A DNA stretch of 64,000 nt from Rothia mucilaginosa ATCC 25296 (GCF_000175615.1 NZ_ACVO01000016.1:62001-126000), one strand, 5' to 3'; shown: positions 1-10,553, numbered from the stretch's first letter. Made by a program: numbers and translations. The notes: a model not told the origin generated them from the sequence alone.

Positions 1-92
1 CGCACAAGGTGTACGCAAAAGGGGCGCGCACCCCGAACAGACCCTCAACAGAATCCACCCGGAGCACACGCCCCTCTCACACAACACGCGGA

Positions 93-968
93 CTACGCGC
101 CGCGAGCCGCCAACAGGTCATCACGAGCCGCCTGCGCAGCCTGAGCCAAACCCTCAACCGACGGGCCCGCAGCGAGCACGCCGCGGCTGGAATTCACCAG
201 CACCTGCGACTCCACACCCGCGAACACACGGTACAGGTCAGCGGCCGAGGCACCCTGAGCGCCGTAACCGGGCGACAGAATCGGGCCGTTGAAGGAACCC
301 AGGTCAATACCCAGGTCAACCAGCGCCTGGCCGACGGTCGCACCGACCACCAGGCCGCACGGGCCCATCTGCTCCCACTGGCGGGAGGCGTTCTCGGCTA
401 CCGCCGCGGCAATAATGCGCTTGGCCACCGCGCCCCCAGACTCGCCGGAATGGCCAGACTCCGACGCGCCCACGTGCTGAACGCTCTTACCCTCAGGGTT
501 CGAGGTCAACGCCAACACGAACGTGCCGCGGTCATTCTCATCAGCCAAATCCAGCGCCGGACGTAGCGACTCAAAACCCAGGTACGGGCTCAAAGTCACC
601 GAATCGGTACCCAGCGGCGACGAGGAGCCGAGCCACGCATCCGCGTACGCCTTCATGGTCGAACCGATATCGCCGCGCTTAGCATCAGCAACAATCAGCA
701 CACCATCAGCGGCAGCGCGGGCAAACAGCGCCTCCAGCACAGCAAGACCAGCCGAACCGTGACGCTCAAACAGCGCCACCTGAGGCTTCAACGCCGCCGC
801 AAACGGGGCGCAACCCTCATAGACCGCCTCAGTAAAAGCAGCCAGGCCGGCAGCAGAATCCTCAAGACCCCACTGCTCCAGCAGGTTCGGATGCGGGTCA
901 ATACCCACACACAGCGGGCCGCGCTCCGCCATCGCCTTCGCCAGACGATCACCAAAAGCAGCGGACAT
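93..968 (-). CDS. pyrF: Orotidine 5'-phosphate decarboxylase (type 2)
   Basis: Last enzyme of de novo UMP synthesis, converting orotidine monophosphate to UMP in the cytoplasm. The 291-residue product has the catalytic DxKxxD signature as DAKRGD at residues 95-100, followed by IGST, and an upstream conserved lysine in KPQVALFE near residue 61. The length fits the longer type 2 PyrF found in actinobacteria and myxobacteria. The ATG overlaps the carB stop by one base (TAATG), which suggests translational coupling. It is the last recognisable gene of the pyr operon in this window. The 92 bases after its stop show nothing I can name. Confidence 0.97.
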   Translation of the reverse strand: MSAAFGDRLAKAMAERGPLCVGIDPHPNLLEQWGLEDSAAGLAAFTEAVYEGCAPFAAALKPQVALFERHGSAGLAVLEALFARAAADGVLIVADAKRGDIGSTMKAYADAWLGSSSPLGTDSVTLSPYLGFESLRPALDLADENDRGTFVLALTSNPEGKSVQHVGASESGHSGESGGAVAKRIIAAAVAENASRQWEQMGPCGLVVGATVGQALVDLGIDLGSFNGPILSPGYGAQGASAADLYRVFAGVESQVLVNSSRGVLAAGPSVEGLAQAAQAARDDLLAARGA

Positions 969-3900
969 TACGCCTCGCCACCCTCGGAACGAGCATCCAC
1001 AGCGGCAGCCAGCTGAACGCCGTGCTCCTGCAGGCTCATGATGTCCCAGCTGTGCTCACGCAGAGCATTAATCGCCTGAACAGCCGCAGCGAACTCAGAG
1101 ATAGTGGTCATGACCGGGCAGCCCACCGAAACCGCAGCGGCACGAATCTCGTAACCATCGCTACGAGCAGCACCACCGGCAGGGGTGTTCAGAATCAGGT
1201 CAATGTCACCATTGCGGACCATGTCCACAATCGAGTGGTCGCCATTCGCCTCAGCGAACTTCGAGGCCACAATCACCGAGTTCAAGCCGTTACGGCGCAG
1301 AATCTCAGCGGTACCACCGGTCGAAACGATCTCAAAGCCCAGCGACTCCAGCATCTTCGCGTAAATAATGACGTTACGCTTATCGTGGTTAGCCACCGAA
1401 ATGAACACCTTACCGGAGGTCGGCAGCGGCGAACCAGCACCAGCCTGAGCCTTCGCGAACGCGGTGTCATAGTGCTTATCCAGACCCATGACCTCACCGG
1501 TCGAACGCATCTCCGGGCTCAGCAGCGAATCCACCACAACACCCTCGGGAGTGCGGAAACGAGCGAACGGCAGAACCGCAGCCTTCACAGCAATCGCAGT
1601 TTCCTCAGGCAGGGATGCGCCATCCATGTTCGACGGCAGGTAACCCTCAGCCTTCAGCTCCGCAATGCTCTTACCCAGACCAATCAGCACGGCAGCCTTA
1701 GCCATCTGCACGCCGGTAGCCTTCGACACGAACGGAACAGTACGAGACGCACGCGGGTTCGCCTCAATCACGTACAGGTTCTCAGACACGTACGCGAACT
1801 GAATGTTAATCAGGCCGCGAACACCGGTGCCGCGAGCAATCTTCTCGGTAGCGTCCTTCACCTTCGCGATGATGTCCGGGCCGAGAGTAATCGGAGGCAG
1901 AGTACAGGAAGAGTCACCCGAGTGAATACCAGCTTCCTCAATGTGCTCCATGACGCCGCCCAAGTACAGCTCCTCGCCGTCGAACAGAGCGTCAACGTCA
2001 ATCTCGATAGCGTCCTCAAGGAACTTATCAATCAGAGCAGGCTGCGAAGGCGAAACCTCGGTAGCGTTCTCCAGGTAGCGTGCCAGGTTCGCCTCATCGT
2101 AGACGATCTCCATGCCACGGCCGCCCAGCACGTACGAAGGACGAACCAGAACCGGGTAACCAATCTCATCAGCGATGCGCTTAGCACCCTCGAAAGTGAA
2201 CGCGGTACCGTTCTTGGGCGAAATCAGGCCGCCCTCCTCCAGCACGCGGGAGAACTCGCCGCGGTCCTCAGCCAGGTCAATAGCCTCGGGGGTGGTGCCC
2301 AGAATCGGCACGCCCGCATCCTTCAGGGCACGAGCCAGCTTCAGCGGAGTCTGACCGCCCAGCTGAACGAACACGCCCATCAGACCGCCGGTACGACGCT
2401 CCGACTCAACAATCTCAAGCACATCCTCAAGGGTGAGCGGCTCAAAGTACAGGCGAGTCGAAATATCGTAGTCAGTCGAAACAGTCTCAGGGTTGCAGTT
2501 GACCATAACAGTCTCGTAACCGAGCGAACGCAGCACCAGCGAAGCGTGCACGCAGGAGTAGTCGAACTCGATACCCTGACCGATACGGTTCGGGCCCGAA
2601 CCCAGAATCATAATCGAGGGCTTCTCGTGGTGCGCAACCTCATCCTCCAGGTCGTAGGAGGAGTAGTGGTACGGAGTGAACGCCTCAAACTCGGCAGCAC
2701 AGGTGTCAACAGTCTTGAAGACCGGGCGGATACCCAGAGCGTGGCGAACACCGCGCACAACATCCTCAGAAGAGCCGATAATCTCAGCAATCTGAGCGTC
2801 CGAGAAACCGTGACGCTTAGCCAGCTTCAAGGTCTCCGGATCAAGGTTGTCACGCTTAGCGTGAACCACGCCGGCAACCTCATTCAGCAGCACCAGCTGA
2901 TCCAGGAACCACGGGTCAATCTTGGTAGCCTCGTGCAGCTGCTCCACGGTAGCGCCAGCCAGCAGAGCCTGCTGAACCTGGTAAATACGCTGAGTGGTCG
3001 CAACCTTAGTCTTCTCAATCAGCTCAGCCAGCTCAGCCTCAGACAGAGACAGCGGCTTGAACGAGAAGGACGCGCCCTTCTGCTCCAGCGAACGCATCGC
3101 CTTCTGCAGAGCCTCAGTGAAGTTACGGCCCAGAGCCATAGCCTCGCCAACACTCTTCATGGTGGTGGTCAGGGTCGGGTCAGCAGCCGGGAACTTCTCA
3201 AACGCGAAGCGCGGAACCTTCACAACCACGTAGTCGAGGGTCGGCTCGAAGGACGCCGGGGTCTTCTGGGTGATATCGTTCGGAATCTCATCCAGGGTGT
3301 AACCCAGGGACAGCTTGGTCGCAATCTTCGCAATCGGGAAGCCGGTAGCCTTCGACGCGAGCGCCGAGGAACGAGACACGCGCGGGTTCATCTCAATGAC
3401 GATGATGCGGCCGGTCTTCGGGTCAATCGCGAACTGGATATTACAACCACCGGTGTCCACGCCAACCTCACGAATCACGTTGATCGCGATGTCGCGCAGC
3501 TTCTGGAACTCACGGTCGGTCAGAGTCAGTGCGGGTGCCACGGTGATGGAGTCACCGGTGTGCACGCCCACGGGGTCGAAGTTTTCGATGGAGCAGACGA
3601 CCACGACGTTGTCGTTGGTGTCACGCATCATCTCCAGCTCGTATTCCTTCCAGCCGAGGATGGACTCCTCCAGCAGGACCTCGCTGGTCGGCGAGTACTG
3701 AATACCGGCGCCGGCAATACGGTAGAGGTCTTCCTCGTTGTACGCCATACCCGAGCCGAGACCACCCATGGTGAAGGAGGGGCGAACCACCATCGGGTAG
3801 CCCAGCTCCTTAGCGGCTTCCAGCGCCTCCGGCATGGAGTGAACAATCACCGAGCGGGCAGACTCGCCGCCGGCGCGCTCTACCACGCCCTTGAATGCTT

Positions 3901-4288
3901 CACGGTCCTCACCGAGGTTAATCGCCTCAATGTTCGCGCCGATCAGCTCAACATTGTACTTGGAGAGCACGCCGCGCTCATCCAGGGAGATAGCCGCGTT
4001 CAGCGCGGTCTGACCACCCAGGGTCGGCAGGATTGCGTCCGGCTTTTCCTTCTCGATGATCTTCTCAATCACCTCGGGGGTGATGGGTTCAATGTAGGTG
4101 GCGTCCGCGAACTCGGGGTCGGTCATGATGGTTGCCGGGTTCGAGTTCACGAGGATGACGCGCACGCCCTCCTCCTTCAGCACGCGCAGCGCCTGAGTGC
4201 CGGAGTAGTCAAATTCCGCTGCCTGACCGATGACGATGGGGCCGGAACCGATGACGAGGACGCTATTAAGGTCAGTACGACGAGGCAT
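968..4288 (-). CDS. carB: Carbamoyl-phosphate synthase large subunit
   Basis: Makes carbamoyl phosphate from bicarbonate, ATP and ammonia supplied by CarA, feeding pyrimidine and arginine synthesis. The 1106-residue length matches the family. Two homologous halves are visible, each with an ATP-grasp module: the first opens with [20 protein letters not shown], the second with [20 protein letters not shown]. The C-terminal MGS-like allosteric domain starts near [13 protein letters not shown]. The ATG directly follows the carA stop with no gap, and the stop overlaps the pyrF start by one base, so carA-carB-pyrF are almost certainly co-translated. A very long open frame on the opposite strand is a codon-bias shadow. 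Confidence 0.98.
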   Translation of the reverse strand: MPRRTDLNSVLVIGSGPIVIGQAAEFDYSGTQALRVLKEEGVRVILVNSNPATIMTDPEFADATYIEPITPEVIEKIIEKEKPDAILPTLGGQTALNAAISLDERGVLSKYNVELIGANIEAINLGEDREAFKGVVERAGGESARSVIVHSMPEALEAAKELGYPMVVRPSFTMGGLGSGMAYNEEDLYRIAGAGIQYSPTSEVLLEESILGWKEYELEMMRDTNDNVVVVCSIENFDPVGVHTGDSITVAPALTLTDREFQKLRDIAINVIREVGVDTGGCNIQFAIDPKTGRIIVIEMNPRVSRSSALASKATGFPIAKIATKLSLGYTLDEIPNDITQKTPASFEPTLDYVVVKVPRFAFEKFPAADPTLTTTMKSVGEAMALGRNFTEALQKAMRSLEQKGASFSFKPLSLSEAELAELIEKTKVATTQRIYQVQQALLAGATVEQLHEATKIDPWFLDQLVLLNEVAGVVHAKRDNLDPETLKLAKRHGFSDAQIAEIIGSSEDVVRGVRHALGIRPVFKTVDTCAAEFEAFTPYHYSSYDLEDEVAHHEKPSIMILGSGPNRIGQGIEFDYSCVHASLVLRSLGYETVMVNCNPETVSTDYDISTRLYFEPLTLEDVLEIVESERRTGGLMGVFVQLGGQTPLKLARALKDAGVPILGTTPEAIDLAEDRGEFSRVLEEGGLISPKNGTAFTFEGAKRIADEIGYPVLVRPSYVLGGRGMEIVYDEANLARYLENATEVSPSQPALIDKFLEDAIEIDVDALFDGEELYLGGVMEHIEEAGIHSGDSSCTLPPITLGPDIIAKVKDATEKIARGTGVRGLINIQFAYVSENLYVIEANPRASRTVPFVSKATGVQMAKAAVLIGLGKSIAELKAEGYLPSNMDGASLPEETAIAVKAAVLPFARFRTPEGVVVDSLLSPEMRSTGEVMGLDKHYDTAFAKAQAGAGSPLPTSGKVFISVANHDKRNVIIYAKMLESLGFEIVSTGGTAEILRRNGLNSVIVASKFAEANGDHSIVDMVRNGDIDLILNTPAGGAARSDGYEIRAAAVSVGCPVMTTISEFAAAVQAINALREHSWDIMSLQEHGVQLAAAVDARSEGGEA

Positions 4289-5476
4289 TTATGCTTCCTT
4301 TGCAGTCTTGGTTGCGACCATCAGGTCGATGAAACGGTCAAAGAGGTAGGCGGAATCGTGCGGGCCCGCAGCAGCCTCGGGGTGGTACTGCACGGAGAAC
4401 GCGGGAATGTCCTTACAGGTCAGGCCCTCAACCACGTTGTCGTTCAGACCCACGTGGGAGACCATGACCTGACCGAACTCGGCGTTCGGTGCGGTCATGT
4501 AGTCGCCAATCGGCGCGTCCACAGCGAAGCCGTGGTTCTGGGCGGTGATTTCAACCTTGCCGGTGGTCTTGTCCATGACCGGCTGGTTGATGCCGCGGTG
4601 GCCGAAGGGCAGCTTGTAGGTGCCGAAGCCCAGGGCGCGGCCGAGCAGCTGGTTACCGAAGCAGATGCCGAAGAACGGGGTGCCCTTACGCAGCACGCCC
4701 TGTAGCAGCTCAACCTGCTCGTCAGCGGTTGCCGGGTCACCGGGGCCGTTGGAGAAGAACACGCCGTCAGGGTTGTGGGAGTAGATGTCCTCGAGGGTTG
4801 CGCTTGCGGGCAGCACGTGCACGCGCACGCCACGCTCAGCGAAACGCTGCGGGGTCATCGACTTGATGCCCAGGTCCAGGGCGACGATGGTTGCGACCGG
4901 GGGTGCGAACCAGTTGAACTGGTGAGGCTCAACGGTGTAGGCGGTGTCAACCGAAACGGAGTCAGCGAGCTTACGGCCAGCCATCGGCTCGGAGGCGCGC
5001 ACCTCCTCCAGCAGTTCAGCTTCGGGGCGTTCTGCGTGCTCACCGGAGAACACGCCCGCACGCATCGAACCGCTCGAACGCAGGCGGCGGGTCAGGGCAC
5101 GAGTGTCAATGCCCTGAATACCGACGATGCCCTGCTCGATGAGCTCTTCGTCAAGGGTGCGCTCAGAACGCCAGTTGGATGCCACGCGTGCTGCGTCGCG
5201 AACCACGTAGCCGGCAACCCAAATCTTGCGGGACTCAGCGTCGGTGGTGTTCACGCCGGTGTTGCCAATATGGGGAGCGGTCTGAACCACAATCTGACCC
5301 GCGTAGGAGGGGTCGGTCAGGGTTTCCTGGTAGCCGGTCATACCGGTCGAGAAAACCGCCTCGCCCAGGGACGCGCCGGTTGCGCCGTAGCCGTAGCCGC
5401 GGTAGACGGTGCCGTCCTCCAGGACGAGCAGCGCGCGGTCCGTACGCAGGGCGCCGGATCGTGTCATGTCAGTCAT
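4289..5476 (-). CDS. carA: Carbamoyl-phosphate synthase small (glutaminase) subunit
   Basis: Hydrolyses glutamine and channels ammonia to CarB. The 395-residue protein has the CarA N-terminal domain (residues about 15-150) and a class I glutamine amidotransferase domain. The catalytic Cys is about residue 272 in [18 protein letters not shown], and the His/Glu pair lies in YHPEAAAGP. The glutamine-binding GFAVD/HGFAV stretch is also present. It abuts carB with zero spacing. The 165 bases upstream, before the PH-like gene, contain a repeated GATATTGC but no clear promoter, so it is probably transcribed from the pyrR promoter. Confidence 0.97.
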   Translation of the reverse strand: MTDMTRSGALRTDRALLVLEDGTVYRGYGYGATGASLGEAVFSTGMTGYQETLTDPSYAGQIVVQTAPHIGNTGVNTTDAESRKIWVAGYVVRDAARVASNWRSERTLDEELIEQGIVGIQGIDTRALTRRLRSSGSMRAGVFSGEHAERPEAELLEEVRASEPMAGRKLADSVSVDTAYTVEPHQFNWFAPPVATIVALDLGIKSMTPQRFAERGVRVHVLPASATLEDIYSHNPDGVFFSNGPGDPATADEQVELLQGVLRKGTPFFGICFGNQLLGRALGFGTYKLPFGHRGINQPVMDKTTGKVEITAQNHGFAVDAPIGDYMTAPNAEFGQVMVSHVGLNDNVVEGLTCKDIPAFSVQYHPEAAAGPHDSAYLFDRFIDLMVATKTAKEA

Positions 5477-5641
5477 GCTCTTCTTCCTTTTCTCTGGTGT
5501 TCTCCCCCGCTTCCTGTACGGCCTCTACCGTGCAGGTTCCGGGGTAGTCTATGGTGCCTTCGGCGGGTGTTCGTCTGACCTCAGGCAAAATCTATGGGTG
5601 TGGGTGCGCAGTGATATTGCACCGCGATATTGCGCCGGGTT

Positions 5642-6181
5642 TTAGGCTTCCGGTTCTGCCGCCCACTTCTCGGGCGCATCCACAGCGTTCGGGGCGATGC
5701 GACGCAGCTCCCGCAGTACCGCCTGCTTGTCCTCGGCGTAGCGGGTGCGGAAGCCAGTCTGCACACGGTGACCGTCCAGGGTCCAACCGATCACGACCAG
5801 GCCGTTCTTCTCCACAACCTTGCCCGCCATACCACGGTCGGTGGTGATGACTGCGAGCTTCTTCGCCGGGATCCACAGGTCCTTCGCGCCGTTACGGGTG
5901 AAGATGATGCTGTCCGGGTAAATCAGCAGGGTGGACTTGCTCTTGAAGCCGAGCGAATCGAAACCCACGCGGTCCAGCCAGTTACCGAAGATCGTGGTGC
6001 TGACGTACTCGCCCTCAAAAGCGGCGTCAGCGGTCATGCCCTCGTAGCGTTCGGGAACTTCCTTGAGGGAGCCGAACATGTTCGCCTGGCGTGCCAGGCG
6101 CGAGCGCCATCCGTGCCACATGCCGTAGATGCACAGGGCGACCAGGGCGATGCAGATGACGGCGGTCAGGAACTTTCCCAC
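5642..6181 (-). CDS. PH-like membrane-anchored protein of the pyr operon
   Basis: A 179-residue protein of unknown function encoded between pyrC and carA. It has one N-terminal membrane segment (about residues 5-23, FLTAVICIALVALCIYG) followed by a soluble domain rich in beta-strand patterns, with the look of a bacterial PH-like domain (SKSTLLIYPDSIIFTRNG, WIPAKKLAVITTDRGMAG, GLVVIGWTLDGHRVQTGF). Homologous small membrane proteins occupy this place in pyrimidine operons of related actinobacteria, from memory of the synteny. The start codon is GTG, with a GAGAG ribosome binding site upstream. A role in pyrimidine synthesis is suggested only by position; it could equally be a passenger gene. 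Confidence 0.8.
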   Translation of the reverse strand: MGKFLTAVICIALVALCIYGMWHGWRSRLARQANMFGSLKEVPERYEGMTADAAFEGEYVSTTIFGNWLDRVGFDSLGFKSKSTLLIYPDSIIFTRNGAKDLWIPAKKLAVITTDRGMAGKVVEKNGLVVIGWTLDGHRVQTGFRTRYAEDKQAVLRELRRIAPNAVDAPEKWAAEPEA

Positions 6182-6261
6182 GAAGGTTCTCTCTTTCGGT
6201 TGGGGTCTCGGTCGATAATCTCGGCCTGGGTTGATGAGGTTGGGGGCGGTGCTCCCGGCGA

Positions 6262-6291
6262 GGCGGTGGCAGGCGCGAACCTACCACCGCC
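6262..6291 (-). other. Hairpin between pyrC and the PH-like gene
   Basis: An inverted repeat with arms GGCGGTGG and CCACCGCC around a 14-base loop sits in the 144-base gap after pyrC. There is no T-tract, so it may be a weak terminator or an mRNA-processing or stability element that sets expression of the operon's distal part. This function is inference. Confidence 0.4.
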
Positions 6292-6325
6292 AGGCACGGT
6301 CACCACGTACGTTCGCCTCGCGGGT

Positions 6326-7627
6326 TTAGCGGCGCGGGGTTGCCAGCTCGCCGTTCAGCACGGTCGGGTGGCCAGCGTAGAAGGTTGCACGGATCGAGCC
6401 GGGCACCTCCATGTCGCGGTAGGGGTTGTTCTTACCCTTGGTTGCCTGCTCCTCCGGCTTGATGACGCGGGTTGCCTTCGGGTCGACCAGCACAATGTTT
6501 GCCGGTTCGCCTTCGGCAAGCGGGCGGCCCTGCTCGTGGTCCAGGCGACCAATCTTCGCGGGCTCCTCGGAGAGGATGCGTGCCACATCGCGCCAGGTAA
6601 TCATGTCGGTATCAACCAGGGTCATTTGGATGATGGACAGTGCCTGCTCCAGGCCGGTCATACCGTTCGCGGCGCACGCCCACTCGCATTCCTTGGTCTC
6701 TGCCGGGTGCGGTGCGTGGTCGGTACCAATCACGTCGATGATGCCGTCAGCAACTGCCTGACGCAGCGCCATGACATCCTCTTCGGTGCGCAGCGGCGGG
6801 TTCACCTTGAAAATCGGGTCGTAGGTGCGTGCGGTCTCGTCGGTGAGCAACAGGTGGTGCGGGGTTGCCTCCGCGGTCACCTTCACGCCGCGGGACTTAG
6901 CCCAGCGCACAACCTCAATGGAGCCCTTGGTGGACAGGTGGCAGATGTGTAGCTTGGAGTCCAGGTGCTCAGCCAGCAGCACGTCGCGGGCAATGATTGC
7001 CTCTTCAGCGACGGCGGGCCAGCCGGTCAGACCCAGGTCAGCGGACACCTTACCTTCGTTCATCTGGGCGCCTTCGGTCAGGCGCGGCTCCTGCGCGTGC
7101 TGGGCAATAACACCGTCGAAGGTCTTGACGTATTCGAGGGCGCGGCGCATCACGGCCGGATCGTACACGCACATGCCGTCGTCAGAGAACACGCGCACGT
7201 TCGCGGTGGAGTTCGCCATGCCGCCGATGTCGGAGAGGCGCTCGCCCTTCAGACCCACGGTCACTGCGCCGATAGGCTGCACGCGGCACCATGCGGATTC
7301 CTTGCCGAGGCGGTCAACCTGCTCAACGACTGCGGCGGTGTCTGCCACGGGCATGGAGTTTGCCATGGCGAACACTGCGGTGTAGCCGCCCAGGGCTGCC
7401 GCGCGGGTGCCAGTCTCGACGGTTTCGGATGCCTCGTAGCCGGGCTGACGCAGGTGGGTGTGGATGTCGACCAGGCCGGGCAGCGCCACCTGGCCTGCCG
7501 CCTCGACGACCTGTGCGTCTGCGGCGTCAATGTTCTCTGCGATGCGGCTAATCACGCCGTCCTCGATGAGGATGTCGGCGACCTTTTCGCCGTAGAGGCT
7601 TGCGCCCTTGATCAGGTACTTGCTCAT
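6326..7627 (-). CDS. pyrC: Dihydroorotase
   Basis: Zinc enzyme that cyclises carbamoyl aspartate to dihydroorotate, the third step of pyrimidine synthesis. The 433-residue product is a class I dihydroorotase: the metal-binding HxH motif appears in VDIHTHLRQPGYEASE near residue 55, and the late conserved motif in GTDHAPHPAETK. The amidohydrolase TIM barrel is continuous. The ATG has an AGGA ribosome binding site about nine bases upstream. It follows pyrB by 30 bases, in keeping with one operon. A 144-base gap with a hairpin separates it from the next gene. Confidence 0.97.
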   Translation of the reverse strand: MSKYLIKGASLYGEKVADILIEDGVISRIAENIDAADAQVVEAAGQVALPGLVDIHTHLRQPGYEASETVETGTRAAALGGYTAVFAMANSMPVADTAAVVEQVDRLGKESAWCRVQPIGAVTVGLKGERLSDIGGMANSTANVRVFSDDGMCVYDPAVMRRALEYVKTFDGVIAQHAQEPRLTEGAQMNEGKVSADLGLTGWPAVAEEAIIARDVLLAEHLDSKLHICHLSTKGSIEVVRWAKSRGVKVTAEATPHHLLLTDETARTYDPIFKVNPPLRTEEDVMALRQAVADGIIDVIGTDHAPHPAETKECEWACAANGMTGLEQALSIIQMTLVDTDMITWRDVARILSEEPAKIGRLDHEQGRPLAEGEPANIVLVDPKATRVIKPEEQATKGKNNPYRDMEVPGSIRATFYAGHPTVLNGELATPRR

Positions 7628-7657
7628 GGTGTTGGTTCCTCTCGTTAGGAAGGTCGT

Positions 7658-8659
7658 TTAGGATTCGTCGCCGGCGTAGAGCTTGGCGCTGGAGCCGTCG
7701 GTCAGAAGCAGGTAGAGCACCGCCATGCGCAACGCCACGCCGTTGCTGACCTGGCGCAGGACCCAGGAGTTGGTGGCGTCGGCGGCTTCGGTGCAGATTT
7801 CCAGGCCGCGGTTCATGGGGCCCGGGTGCAGGATTGCGACCGGCTGCGGCTGTGCCTGCAGGGTTGCGAAGCGTTCGGCGGTCAGGCCCCACAGCTCGGT
7901 GTACTCCTCGGCGGAGGGGAAGTACGCGGCGTTCATGCGTTCCTTCTGGATGCGCAGCAGCATGACGGCGTCGGGGTTGGTGGCGATGGCTTCGTCGAAG
8001 TCGTGGAAGATTTCCACGCCGGCTTCTTCAACCCAGGAGGCGGTGTTCAGCGGCAGCAGGGTCGGCGGTGCGACGAAAACGACCTGCGCGCCGAGGGTGG
8101 TCAGCAGCCAGAGGTTGGAGCGTGCCACACGCGAGTGCAGGATGTCGCCGACGATGAGCACGCGCATGCCGGACAGGTCGGTGCCGCGGGGGCTGTCGAG
8201 GCCGTCGCGTTCTGCCTTGTACTGGCGCAGGGATACGGCGTCGAGCAGTGCCTGGGTGGGGTGTGCGTGGGTGCCGTCGCCCGCGTTGAGTACGGGGATG
8301 TCGGTCCAGCCTGCCTCGGCGAGGCGCTGCGGTGCGCCGGATGCCGAGTGGCGAATCACGAACGCATCCGCGGCAATCGCCTTGAGGGTCTGCGCGGTGT
8401 CCTTGAGCGACTCGCCCTTAGACAGGGAGGAGCCAGAAGCGGAGAAGTTGGTGACGGCGGCGCCCAGGCGCTTCTCTGCGGCTTCGAAGGAGAGGCGGGT
8501 TCGGGTGGAGTCCTCGAAGAAGAGGTTGACGACGGTCTTGCCGTTGAGCACGTTGAGGGTGCGGTTTTCGGCTTTGACCTGCGCCATGTAGTCGGCGACG
8601 TCAAGGATTTCGATGGCTTCTTCGCGGGTTAGTTCGCGGGTGTCGAGCAGATGCTTCAT
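7658..8659 (-). CDS. pyrB: Aspartate carbamoyltransferase catalytic chain
   Basis: Condenses carbamoyl phosphate and aspartate to carbamoyl aspartate. The 333-residue product carries the carbamoyl-phosphate-binding STRTR motif in [18 protein letters not shown], the HPTQALLD motif, and the aspartate-binding region near [11 protein letters not shown]. No regulatory PyrI chain is encoded nearby, as expected for the PyrR-controlled type. Its ATG overlaps the pyrR stop by four bases (ATGA), so its translation is probably coupled to that of pyrR and would follow PyrR repression. Confidence 0.98.
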   Translation of the reverse strand: MKHLLDTRELTREEAIEILDVADYMAQVKAENRTLNVLNGKTVVNLFFEDSTRTRLSFEAAEKRLGAAVTNFSASGSSLSKGESLKDTAQTLKAIAADAFVIRHSASGAPQRLAEAGWTDIPVLNAGDGTHAHPTQALLDAVSLRQYKAERDGLDSPRGTDLSGMRVLIVGDILHSRVARSNLWLLTTLGAQVVFVAPPTLLPLNTASWVEEAGVEIFHDFDEAIATNPDAVMLLRIQKERMNAAYFPSAEEYTELWGLTAERFATLQAQPQPVAILHPGPMNRGLEICTEAADATNSWVLRQVSNGVALRMAVLYLLLTDGSSAKLYAGDES

Positions 8660-9330
8660 GAGAGCCCTCCCAGCTGGATAATGTCAACTCGGTCTGTTGC
8701 GTTGTCGGTTTCAGTCAGTACGACGCGCACGGTTTCGCTAGCGCTGGTGGGCAGGTTTTTGCCCACGTGGTCGGCGCGGATGGGTAGTTGCCGGTGTCCG
8801 CGGTCTACGAGGACTGCCAGGCGTACGAGGGCGGGTCGTCCGTGGGCGTTGAGTGCGTCGAGGGCGGCGCGTACGGTGCGGCCGGAGTAGAGGACGTCGT
8901 CAACGAGGACTACGGTTTTACCTTCAATGCCGATGGTGGGCATGATACTCTCCCCTGCGGTATCTGGGGAGGTGGTGCCGTTGGGCGAGACGGGCTGGTC
9001 GTCGCGGTAGGCGGTGATGTCCAGGGCGCCGAGTCGGGTTTCTGCGTTGAAGTTCGGCTCGATGGCTTGGATGCGGGCGGCGAGTCGTACGGCGAGGGGC
9101 ACGCCGCGGGAGCGGATGCCGATGAGTACGAGGTTTTCTACGCCTTTGTTGGTTTCGATGATTTCGTAGGCGATGCGGGTGAGGGCGCGGCGGATTTCGT
9201 CCTCGCTGAGGATGGTGCGGCCGACGGTGGTCGCGTCCTCGGAGGCGTTTTGAGGGGTTGCCGAATGGGGGGCTGCGGTTACGTTTCGCCCCTGATTCGC
9301 GCCGGATGTGGGTACAGTTGACCCAGGCAT
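8656..9330 (-). CDS. pyrR: Bifunctional pyr operon regulator / uracil phosphoribosyltransferase
   Basis: RNA-binding regulator that represses pyr expression when UMP is high and has weak uracil phosphoribosyltransferase activity. The PRPP-binding motif is [25 protein letters not shown] (first residues [13 protein letters not shown]), and the N-terminal region contains the [11 protein letters not shown] and [12 protein letters not shown] segments typical of PyrR. I choose the ATG at 9330 because an AAGGAG site lies about seven bases upstream; the reading frame stays open further upstream but that part is not protein-like. The chosen form is 224 residues, with about 40 poorly conserved N-terminal residues. 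First gene of the operon; its leader has a PyrR-type RNA element. Confidence 0.95.
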   Translation of the reverse strand: MPGSTVPTSGANQGRNVTAAPHSATPQNASEDATTVGRTILSEDEIRRALTRIAYEIIETNKGVENLVLIGIRSRGVPLAVRLAARIQAIEPNFNAETRLGALDITAYRDDQPVSPNGTTSPDTAGESIMPTIGIEGKTVVLVDDVLYSGRTVRAALDALNAHGRPALVRLAVLVDRGHRQLPIRADHVGKNLPTSASETVRVVLTETDNATDRVDIIQLGGLS

Positions 9331-9331
9331 A

Positions 9332-9361
9332 GCCGTCTCCTTCCCCGCCTCACGGGACGGA
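9332..9361 (-). promoter_or_regulatory. Candidate PyrR-binding RNA element at the pyrR ribosome binding site
   Basis: Read on the minus strand, the leader contains UCCCGUGAGGC, which fits the PyrR-binding-loop pattern UCCNGNGAGGY known from Bacillus and mycobacterial pyr leaders. The loop is closed by CCGTC and GACGG arms, and the AAGGAG ribosome binding site lies inside the element. PyrR binding would therefore mask the ribosome binding site. Repression of translation rather than transcription attenuation is inferred from this overlap and from the lack of a terminator between the element and pyrR. Confidence 0.7.
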
Positions 9362-9384
9362 TTTAAAGGTTTTGTGCTTCTAGT

Positions 9385-9414
9385 AGGGTACCACAGTTCA
9401 CAGGCTACGTTCAG
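9385..9414 (-). promoter_or_regulatory. Possible pyr operon promoter
   Basis: On the minus strand a TACCCT -10 candidate follows a weak CTGAAC -35 candidate with an 18-base spacer, about 55 bases upstream of the pyrR start. The -35 match is poor, so this is a tentative call based mainly on position between the upstream terminator and the PyrR element. Confidence 0.3.
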
Positions 9415-9508
9415 GTTCGGCGAGAGACCGCTCACGGTGAGAGGGTTGCGGGGATATTGAGGGTGCCTCTTGAAGGCGCACACCTGTAGCACGAGATAAA
9501 AATAGAAG

Positions 9509-9556
9509 TGGGAAGGTAGTTGAAGCACACTCAGATATACTTCAAATACCTTCCCA
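9509..9556 (-). terminator. Rho-independent terminator after the 9.6-10.3 kb lipoprotein gene
   Basis: A long imperfect hairpin with arms beginning TGGGAAGGTA and ending TACCTTCCCA is followed on the minus strand by ACTTCTATTTTTATC. It starts a few bases after the lipoprotein stop and separates that unit from the pyr operon. Confidence 0.8.
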
Positions 9557-9568
9557 TTTCTGAAAGCG

Positions 9569-10264
9569 TTAGTGCCGCGAGGGCTTGCAGTCACCTTGGA
9601 TTTTGCGTCCCTTTTGAAGCGCATACACACCGTCAGGTCGACGAATCATAATGTTCTCGCGCATTTCCTCTGTTGCGAGAGAATCATCAAGAACAATAGG
9701 TTCGCCGGTTGGCCAGCGAATGCTTCCCCAGTCTTCGCAATACTGCACACGCACAATGGCGTTAGGGGTGCTCTGCCCGTTTTGGTCCGTTGAGGCAGAT
9801 ACTTCGACTACTTCTACATCGCGGATTTCAATCTGCCCACTGAACGACCCTTCCTGAAGTGTTTCACGTAAGTCCGCAAAACCATCCAGGGTGCTTTTAA
9901 CGCCCTTCGGTTCCATATACTTAGCGAGCTCCTCTTCACTGGTATGTTCCAGATCCCCCTGCATCCAGGCATTCCGAAGGCGCACGTCTTGTTCCAACAC
10001 TTGCATAGCTGCTTCTCCTGCAGCTTTTCGTGCTTCTTCTGAGTCAACAGTGGTATCAACGGCGGCACGGATTTCGACAACCTCAGAACCGGTCGGGGTG
10101 TGTGAAGGAGTAGGGGTTGCGGAAGCCTCAGCACTTGCCGATTCAGCGCTCGCGGAAGTGGAAGCGCTCGATTCTGCGTTGACCTGCGCGCCGCCGGAAC
10201 AAGCGGACAGGGCGAGCATCATCGCCGCAGAGAGCGCGGCAATAGAACTACGGTTAAACATCAT
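9569..10264 (-). CDS. Predicted secreted lipoprotein, function unknown
   Basis: A 231-residue protein with a lipoprotein signal peptide: a short basic start, a hydrophobic stretch and a lipobox (ALSAC, Cys near residue 22), followed by a Ser/Ala/Glu-rich linker to about residue 60. The mature domain contains an acidic helical part and a later segment with [18 protein letters not shown] and a second Cys near the end. I do not recognise the family; the fold may be NTF2-like, as in many actinobacterial lipoproteins, but that is a guess. Two ATGs are adjacent at the start with only a weak upstream ribosome site. Single-gene unit with its own terminator. Confidence 0.8.
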   Translation of the reverse strand: MMFNRSSIAALSAAMMLALSACSGGAQVNAESSASTSASAESASAEASATPTPSHTPTGSEVVEIRAAVDTTVDSEEARKAAGEAAMQVLEQDVRLRNAWMQGDLEHTSEEELAKYMEPKGVKSTLDGFADLRETLQEGSFSGQIEIRDVEVVEVSASTDQNGQSTPNAIVRVQYCEDWGSIRWPTGEPIVLDDSLATEEMRENIMIRRPDGVYALQKGRKIQGDCKPSRH

Positions 10265-10465
10265 TGTTGGTTCTTTTCTGGTGTGTGGTTGTGTAAACCG
10301 CAGAATTATCCACGCAACAACGTGTGGAATTCAGCGGAATGTTATCGGTTGATGCCATTACCCTAACATATACCCACGGAGCACACACCCTGGCTCGCTA
10401 TTTGTCCATTTTGGCAATGTTCCGTTCATATAGGTGCAGACAAGGGCATATCTGAGGTATGCATA

Positions 10466-10553
10466 GAGGCGCATACCGGACACGCAGGGCGACCGCATCC
10501 GCTCAAAGCGAGTAGCTGATACTGGCCGAGGCGCATACCGGGCACGCGGGGCG
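10466..10553. repeat. Direct repeat of 26 bases, period 62
   Basis: GAGGCGCATACCGG followed by a near-identical CACGCRGGGCG tail occurs at 10466-10491 and 10528-10553 with two differences. It lies in non-coding DNA; no function is apparent. Confidence 0.6.

Noticed and set aside
1022..4705. A 1227-codon open frame on the plus strand opposite carB and carA
   Set aside because: It mirrors the codon bias of carB, has His/Arg/Asn-rich composition and no known motif; carB on the other strand is certain.
9331..9630. Extension of pyrR upstream to 9630
   Set aside because: It would cross the PyrR element, a terminator and the end of the lipoprotein gene; the ATG at 9330 has a good ribosome site.
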